The position numbers were made by a program, and so were the translations under genes. A model generated the notes under the pieces. It had not been told where the DNA came from and ran no database searches. It was given only the letters and a program-made list of their open reading frames with translations. A stretch of DNA of 64,000 nucleotides from Akanthomyces muscarius (taxonomy: Eukaryota; Ascomycota; Sordariomycetes; Hypocreales; Cordycipitaceae): NCBI RefSeq assembly GCF_028009165.1, contig NW_026611617.1, positions 1,188,001 through 1,252,000 on the forward strand, read 5' to 3'. Below, in pieces: positions 57,201 to 64,000 of this stretch. Numbering within the stretch: the first letter of the stretch is position 1; the number at the start of each line of letters is the position of its first letter.

Positions 57201-58379
57201 TCGGACATACTGTGTGATATCTTATAACATACTAGACTAGTAGTACGACTATATAAGGAGGAGGAAGGTATTATTCTTCCCTAAATACGCTAAAAAGGGG
57301 TTAGTATATACTTTCTTAATTAGAGTAGTAGTAAGGGGCTCCTAATTAGGTACCTAAAGACAGCCTTAGAACTATAGGCAGTAATAGGCAGAGATAGTAT
57401 AGTCTACTACTTAATCCTTTAAGTTAGCTCTAGGCGGAAATATATAAGCGCTATCCTAGACTGTTATAATCTTTATCGTATAGCTTAGGTCTATTTAAAC
57501 CGCTAATTCCTATAGTATATTAAGGTTATTATCTATAAATAGGGGCGTTAGTACCCTAATATAAGGACTGTCCTCTATTATAGTGATATTAATTAGCCTT
57601 AGGATCCCTATTAGTAGGCAGTCTAGTCTATCCTTATATACCTCCTAATAGCTAAGTACGTCTAGCTGTTATATAAAAGGGCTAGGCTAGTAGTAGAGGC
57701 GGTATTAAAACATAGAGAGGAATTTAGCCTAATAGGCCTACTATTCTAAGATAATATATAGTTTTATAAAGTACTCTAAGTTTTTATAGTTAGTAAGTAT
57801 AGTAAAAGGGTACTCTTACCCTTAAAGTTCTACTTCTTATACTTAAATACACTTAATTATAGTAAGGAGTTCCTTATTATAGATAGTATAGTTCCGCTCT
57901 ACTATTATTAGCTTCTAAGAGTAGTATATAATTAGGTGTAGAATATTCCTATTATTAAGTTATAATAAGTAACCTCTTAGCCCTACGCTAGAGTAGTTAG
58001 TTTCGACTATAGCCTTTTTAGTAAGATCTTAGAGTATAAGGCAGGGCTTAAAGAGAAATAGTAACTTTAGCTTTTTAAAGGTAGTATCCTCCTTACCCCC
58101 CTAGTAGAACTAGATATACTTTTAAGTAAGTTAGGTAAGTAGCTCTAATAAGGTAGCGAATTTTAAGATAAACTCTTAGTAGAAGTTAGAGAAACTAAGA
58201 AAACTCCTAACCCCTTTTATAGTCTATAGGGGCTCCTATTTATAGATAGCCCGGACCTTTTTTAGGTTAGGTATAAATAACACGCCTGTCTTTATAATAA
58301 ACCTAAGGTATTTTACTATCTTAATAGAGAATTTACACTTATTAAGATTAAGATAAAGTCTAGCCTTATTAAGCTATAA

Positions 58380-58620
58380 TAATATTATAATAACCTTTTA
58401 CTTATAGTTAGTAAGGTTACTATTATTATAAATAAGAATATTATTAAGATAGGCCGTAGTATAGTCGTCTAGAGTGTTACCTAGAACCTAGTTTATATAT
58501 TATTAGAATATAGCGGGTACACCTAAGAGGCTAAAGGGATAGATAAGCCACTTAAATAATCTAAATCTTATATAGAATATAGTATACTTCTTAGAACTAA
58601 GCTTTATTTATAGCTTATAG
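58380..58620 (-). pseudogene. relic of Gypsy reverse transcriptase core
   Basis: Minus-strand translation with many stops still shows W-L-x-x-PFxLxGVPAIF and AYLNNILIY, a mutated form of the Ty3 RT active-site block. D to N changes fit G-to-A mutation of GAC/GAT codons. Confidence 0.75.
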
Positions 58621-60805
58621 AAGGCAGAGTAGACGTCTAACTTAGTAAGTTACTTTATAGTTAATAAGGAATAGATAGTCTCCTTAATAAGTAGTAATAG
58701 GTAGCGGTTATCTTCTAATATAGTGTTAAGATCCTAGTAATTAATATAAAAACGCTAACTCCTATTTGTCTTTTTAACTAGGAGTATAGGTACTATAGTT
58801 AGAGAGGAGCTAGCTTAGATCTAGCCTTTATTAAGGAGGGCGGTTAGTTAGTAGTGTAGTTTAAGTAGTTAGTCCTGTAGTATATAATATAGCCTGCTAT
58901 ATAGAAGTTATTTAGGGCTCCTATCTAGCTTTATATAGATTTTAATTTTGTGATTAAAGCTAGGGCGGTGTAATAAGAGGGCAGCTACGTCCTTCTCTAT
59001 AAATAGGCTCTAGAAGGCCTAGTACTATTTTAATAAGCTCTTTAAGCTCTTTAGGGTATATTATATAATACTATTAATTTTATAGATACTTATAACTAAG
59101 ACCCTTATCTCTATATTATATATAGTTTAATCCTATTTTAATTATTAGTAAAACTAACTACTACCTAGTAGGTTAGAGCCTTATATAATTTAGTGTTAGT
59201 CTAAGGAGTATATCTTCTATCCTACTATTACCTATAGGTAAATATAACACCACTCTACGTCTATTAATAATCTATAGTAAGCTAGCTAAGGCAATCTTAA
59301 AATTAATAACTAAGAGAGAGAAGGTATAATATAAAGGAGTACTAAAAATACCTAACTATTAATATCTACTTATACCTTAGCTATATAGGACACTAAGAAC
59401 CTTAGGGAGTTCCTAGTAATAAGTTTAATTTACTACTATAAAGAGAGTAATACGCGCTCTAATTATAGGGAGTCTATAGTGTCCTCTTATATAGCTCTAT
59501 AACACTTACACCCCGAATCTATAAGGATGTCTACTAGGGTATAGGTCTTAAGGATAGCTAGTATAAGAAATAGTTTCGTATTTATTCTACCTACTATATC
59601 CTTCTACACTTTTTCCGTCTAGTATGCGTTTTTTAGTTAGTCTTTTAGTAATATATTTATATTTTATTAGCCTAGAGGGAGTCTTTTCCTTAGGTGTCCT
59701 TATTTTCTAAGTTGTTTAATATAGCGTCCTCCTCCGTATAGGTGTTAATCTTATTTATCCTAATTATTAGCTAGCGCGCTAGTAGGAGGTAGTATTTGCT
59801 AATATAGTGCCTGTCTTTTTTATAATAGAGGCAGGCGCCTATATCCTTTTGTTCCTAGAGAACCTCTTTAGTTACCTAGGTTACTTATTAATACGAAGAG
59901 TTTTGTTTTTAGGGCCTTAGGTTAGAGGAGGGTAGGACGCGCAGGCCTTATATACCTATTATTAAAGTGTCCCCTTTTAAGTCCTTTCTTAAAGGCAGGT
60001 TCTTCTACTAAATATTATATTAGTAGTTTTCTTTAATCTAATATAATTCTAAGTTAATAGAGAGCTCTTATAGTTCTTATATTATAGACTTATAGCTTAT
60101 CTATAATACTTATTAGCTAACTATAAGTCCTTATATTATATCTAAAAGTACTAGATAGAGCTTAGTAAGTTTAACCTTATTATTTTAAAGTAAGCTACTA
60201 GCTAAGACTAGCTCTTATTTAAATTATATATAGAACTATAAGAAAGGTTCTCTCTCTCCTTACTTAAAGTAGTTTAGCTTTATTATTATAAGTTCCTATT
60301 AGTAAGGGTTATTAAATACTATCTCTAGGTAGCTTAGGAAAGTGTAAAGGTTAGACTCCCTATTATACCCGCCTACCTTAAAGTATATAGTAACTTTAAG
60401 TTAAGCTACTAAGCTTAGATTTAACTAAATATATATAAATTATACCTTTAGGGGCCTAATAAATTCCGTATTAATCTTAAGCTTATAGGTAATCGCCTAT
60501 TTCTAGCCTATAAAGGCTTTTTAGTCGCTATTAAATTTATCCCCTTATAGGAGTGGTTTCCTTTTATAGGTTATCAGATTATTACTAGTATTAGTTAATT
60601 TAGCGGAAGAAGGCGTGGTAGTTACTCTTAGGGGCGGTACGGCCTAATTCTATAAGAGTAGTATTTATTTATAGAGGAGCCACATCTCTTTAACTTATCT
60701 CCTATTCTATTCTATAAGGGCGTTATACTATTCTTATACGCCTAAGAATATCTCTAGTATAGTACTATAGGGGTTATAATTCTCTATTTTATAAAGAGAA
60801 TTAAT

Positions 60806-61033
60806 TATTATAGACTAGCCTTATAGCTGTTATAGGTAAGCGTTATAATAGTTATTAATTCTCTTAAGGAGAGAAGAAAGAGGAAGGAAGGGGGAGGCTC
60901 TCTCCCTCTCCCTCTCCCCTAATCTAGCTTATAATCTATACTATAGAGTAAGTATAATCTACGCCTAATATGAGAGCTTACTAAGCTCTTATATTAAGTC
61001 CCTAGGGAGCGGGTAAAGCCCGAATCCTTCATA
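60806..61033 (-). repeat. 5' LTR of the Gypsy element
   Basis: Aligns end to end with 53843-54070 with only transition differences; followed by GTAGG. Confidence 0.85.
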
Positions 61034-61867
61034 GTAGGCTATCTTTTAGGACCTTATAATAAAAAATATACTTTAATAAACTAAAATAAAATCTAGTTAA
61101 TAAAAATTAATTATAGTTATTTAAAAAAGTAATTTTTATTACTTTTTTATATATCTTAGAATTATAGCCAGTTTTACTATAATTATTATAGTATTAATAA
61201 TATAACTTAGACTATATTAATAGACTTAAACTTTTAGACTTATTATATCCTTTTTTATTTTTCTTTTATAATTAAATAGTTAAATTTTTATTAGTTTTTA
61301 AAGTAAAAGATCTTTTAGTTTATAAGTGTTTTTTTTATATATATTAGTATTAAAAAAGTTATATATTTACTACTTTTAGCTTATTAATTTATTCTTATAT
61401 TAGTACTATTTATTATATTACTTTTATTATATACTTTAATAACTAAAAGATATTTATAAAAATTTTATTTAAAGAGCTACTCTAATAGATTTTTATCCTT
61501 TTTTTAATATATTCTATTTAAAATAGAGCCTTTATTAGGTTATTAAGGGTTTTTAGAAGTTAGGGAAGTTCTTAACTATTAGTAGTATTAAAAGGTAATA
61601 AAGTTTATAACTTTATATTAAGCTATAAAATAATATATTTTAGATTAAAAGGATAAATCTTAGTATCTTAAAAACTACTAAAAATATTTAATTTAGTTAT
61701 AAAAGTATTATATATTAAGTAAATTATAATAAAAATCTTTTTTAATTATATAGGTAACTTTAATATATATTAAATTATTAATTATATTACTATATATATA
61801 TTTTAATAGCTAAAAATAAATAATATCTAATAGTTAGAGTATATATAATAAATAAGTAGATATATAT

Positions 61868-62170
61868 AATATAATTATATTATTTACCTTATAATATAAC
61901 TTAAAATTTATAAAGTAATAACTTTTATACTTATTAAGAATTAATAGTTTATATTTACTAATTCTTTTAGTTTTTATAAATAGATTAAAATATTTAAATT
62001 ATTTTAAGTACTTTTTATTTATAGTTTATCTATTTTTAGTAATAAAAATAGTTTAGTTATAAAATAAAAGACTATTTTTATATTAAAAAGAGAGATTAGT
62101 TTTACTTATAATAATAATAAATAAAGGAATAATAATACTAGTTATATTAATATACTTTATTATTATATAA
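61868..62170. repeat. right arm of the ~300-bp inverted repeat
   Basis: Reverse complement of 53502-53800; similarity stops near 62170. Confidence 0.8.
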
Positions 62171-64000
62171 GGTACTATTAGTAAAGAGCTTTAGGTACTA
62201 GATAATCCTTAGGTTTTTAGAATAATAGTAGAATTATCGCTACCTCCTTACTACTCCCTTATTAGTAGTCTATAACTATATAGTAGCTTTTTCATATATA
62301 ATACCTCTAGTTATTTATAACCTCCTACTAACTAATATACCTTATAGGTACCCTAATAGGCTGCCCTTCCTTCTTATATGTTATTTTAGCGTAAAGCCTT
62401 CTCTTTTTCTACTTCCCTATATATATATAACTAGTATATTATTACTTTATACTACTTTTATCTTAAAGGTTCACCTCTTATATAGTTATAAGGCTAGGGT
62501 TTACTTTATAATTTACTTTTCTCTTAGTAATATTATTACTACCTATATATTACTACTTATATATTATAAAGTTAAAGCTTTTTTATAATAAGTCTATTAT
62601 TTATTTAATTTAGTTCTAATACCTTTTAGCTTTTTTTATAATAAGCTTTACTTTATTTTTATATTATATACTATTTATCTTATATTATAGTATTAGCTTA
62701 TACCTTTACTATATACTTTATATATATATATAGTAACTTACTTTTATATTATTATTTCCTTTTTATTTCTAAGTTTAGTTACTTTTTACCTTTATTCTTA
62801 CCTTTTTAGTTACCTTATTAGTTTTAATAAACTTTTATAATAATAAATAGCTATTAAAGACTTAATTTCTTACTTCTTTTTTCTTTCTTTTTTTAATAAC
62901 TTTAAATTATATATTTTAGTATTATTTTTATATTTACTTTATATATTATTATCTTATTTATTACGAACTTAATTTATAGATTACTAAGTTTAGCTACCTT
63001 ATTATTTTTTTTTTTTATATATTTATTTATTATTTAGTTTAGTAAGGTTATAGTTAACTTATATATAGAATTAAATACCTTTTTTTTTTAAAAAGAAATT
63101 ATTATATAAGTTTATTACTTCCTTATTAGGTCCTTACTAACTTATTATAGGTCTATTATTCCTACTATAACCTTCTTCTCTTTTATATAAGTCTATATAA
63201 GTTTAAAGTAGGTTTATAGCTAACTTACTATTTAGTACTATATAGCTTTATATAAGTAAGAATAAGAAAAGTCTATATATTATTAGCTTATAAGTGTTTT
63301 CTTATTATATTATTTTTACTACTAACTTATATTAAAGTTAGGATATTAGGTATTACTATTATTTTAAATAACTTATTAATAAAGGTACCCCTTATTAATA
63401 TCTATAAACTAATAGTAAGTACCCTTTTCTCTATTAGTTCTTTATAACTTAACTATAAGTTAGATAAGTTATAAAAGTGTTTTTACTATTAAGATAGTAG
63501 TAAACCTTATATTATACTTACTATAAGTAAGTAGTAAGTTTTTAACTTATTTTAAGCTACCTATTACTATAATAATTTAGTAAGTAGTTTCTTTTCTCCC
63601 TTTATCTTTACTACTAACTTACTATTAGGGCCTTATTTTTAAGAGTCTTTTAATTTAAACTTAGAAGGTACTAGGTTATACTAATAAGGTTATTATAACC
63701 TTATAAGGTCTAAAACGCTATACTAATACTACTATAAACTAGGGCGCTTATACTAATACTATTATATATATATAGATTTTCTATATAAAAATAGCCTACT
63801 ATTAGAGTGTTATTACTACTATTATAGCTATAAGTTTACTACTTTCTTATAGTGTCTTTAAAGCTAACTTATATATAGGCAGATTTTAATATTAAGGTCC
63901 TATTAGTACTAGTTTTATTAGATTTTAGTTAAGATAATAAAAAGGAGGAGGAGGAGTAAGTATTATACCCTTATTATATTATTACTAGCTTTTAAGTAAA
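62171..64000. other. AT-rich RIP-type relic DNA
   Basis: Homogeneous A/T-rich sequence with short G/C remnants and stops in all frames. It has the look of further mutated repeats, but I cannot assign a family. It continues to the window edge. Confidence 0.6.

Larger units (their letters stand above)
53843..61033 (-). mobile_element. RIP-degraded Ty3/Gypsy LTR retrotransposon
   Basis: 7191 bp bounded by LTRs 53843-54070 and 60806-61033 (228 bp each, starting TGTTATGG in the less mutated copy), with a 5-bp target duplication GTAGG at 53838-53842 and 61034-61038. LTR differences are transitions of RIP type (CG to TA, CA to TA). Minus-strand protein traces remain despite many stops. A reverse-transcriptase core with the PF..GVPAIF block followed by TAYLNNILIY, recognisable as a mutated YLDDILIY, lies at ~58430-58620. 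A gag zinc knuckle near 59791-59833 has Cys codons turned to Tyr. 5' LTR is the right-hand one. It is non-functional. Confidence 0.85.

Noticed and set aside
52600..64000. Mitochondrial DNA insertion as explanation for the AT-rich block
   Set aside because: LTRs with target duplications, transition-only LTR differences and Gypsy RT traces fit RIP-mutated repeats better, and no mitochondrial gene is seen.
1..64000. CRISPR array, prophage or bacterial operon features
   Set aside because: Spliceosomal introns and fungal families throughout; no spaced direct-repeat array.

Overview
This is nuclear DNA of a filamentous ascomycete, most likely a sordariomycete and plausibly Hypocreales. The genes carry short introns (mostly 48-139 nt) with GTA/GTG donors and CTAAC-like branch sites. 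The protein families are typical of that group: Zn2Cys6 regulators, the fungal sulfotransferase-like family, P450, MFS and berberine-bridge-type FAD oxidases. The right end is an AT-rich block that looks mutated by RIP (repeat-induced point mutation, C to T and G to A). The lineage is an inference from gene style only.

Layout. 1-3.2 kb: the tail of an unidentified gene, then a membrane sulfatase / LTA-synthase-like protein. 3.2-6.8 kb: a long pyrimidine-rich non-coding stretch. 6.8-22.8 kb: an accessory region with a frame-broken beta-lactamase-like serine hydrolase, two sulfotransferase-like genes with altered P-loops, a DJ-1/PfpI protein and an aminoglycoside-phosphotransferase-like kinase inactivated by a 14-bp tandem duplication. 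It ends in a compact group: a zinc-finger plus Zn2Cys6 regulator divergent from an SDR, followed by an Old-Yellow-Enzyme-type oxidoreductase and an HSL-type esterase. That group resembles a small catabolic or detoxification cluster.

23.7-27.0 kb is a gene graveyard: a TPR/DUF4470 pseudogene joined directly to a 3' laccase fragment, and a decayed MYND-finger gene. At 27.79-32.53 kb there is a young copia-like element with identical 218-bp LTRs, a 5-bp target duplication and one open 1263-codon reading frame in which I see no protease or integrase. A decayed SR-protein-kinase-like fragment and a tRNA-Val(TAC) follow.

35.3-52.4 kb looks like a metabolite-type cluster without a recognisable backbone synthase: MFS transporter, P450 (8 exons, one GC-AG intron), an unidentified 637-aa protein, a Zn2Cys6 regulator, a sulfotransferase-like gene with a canonical P-loop and a secreted FAD oxidase. 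The unidentified protein is the most interesting unknown here.

52.5-64 kb is the AT-rich block. It contains a 7.2-kb RIP-degraded Ty3/Gypsy element on the minus strand, inserted between two ~300-bp inverted-repeat arms of an older element. Exon structures were read by hand from splice signals and frame continuity; family names come from recognised motifs, not from searches.
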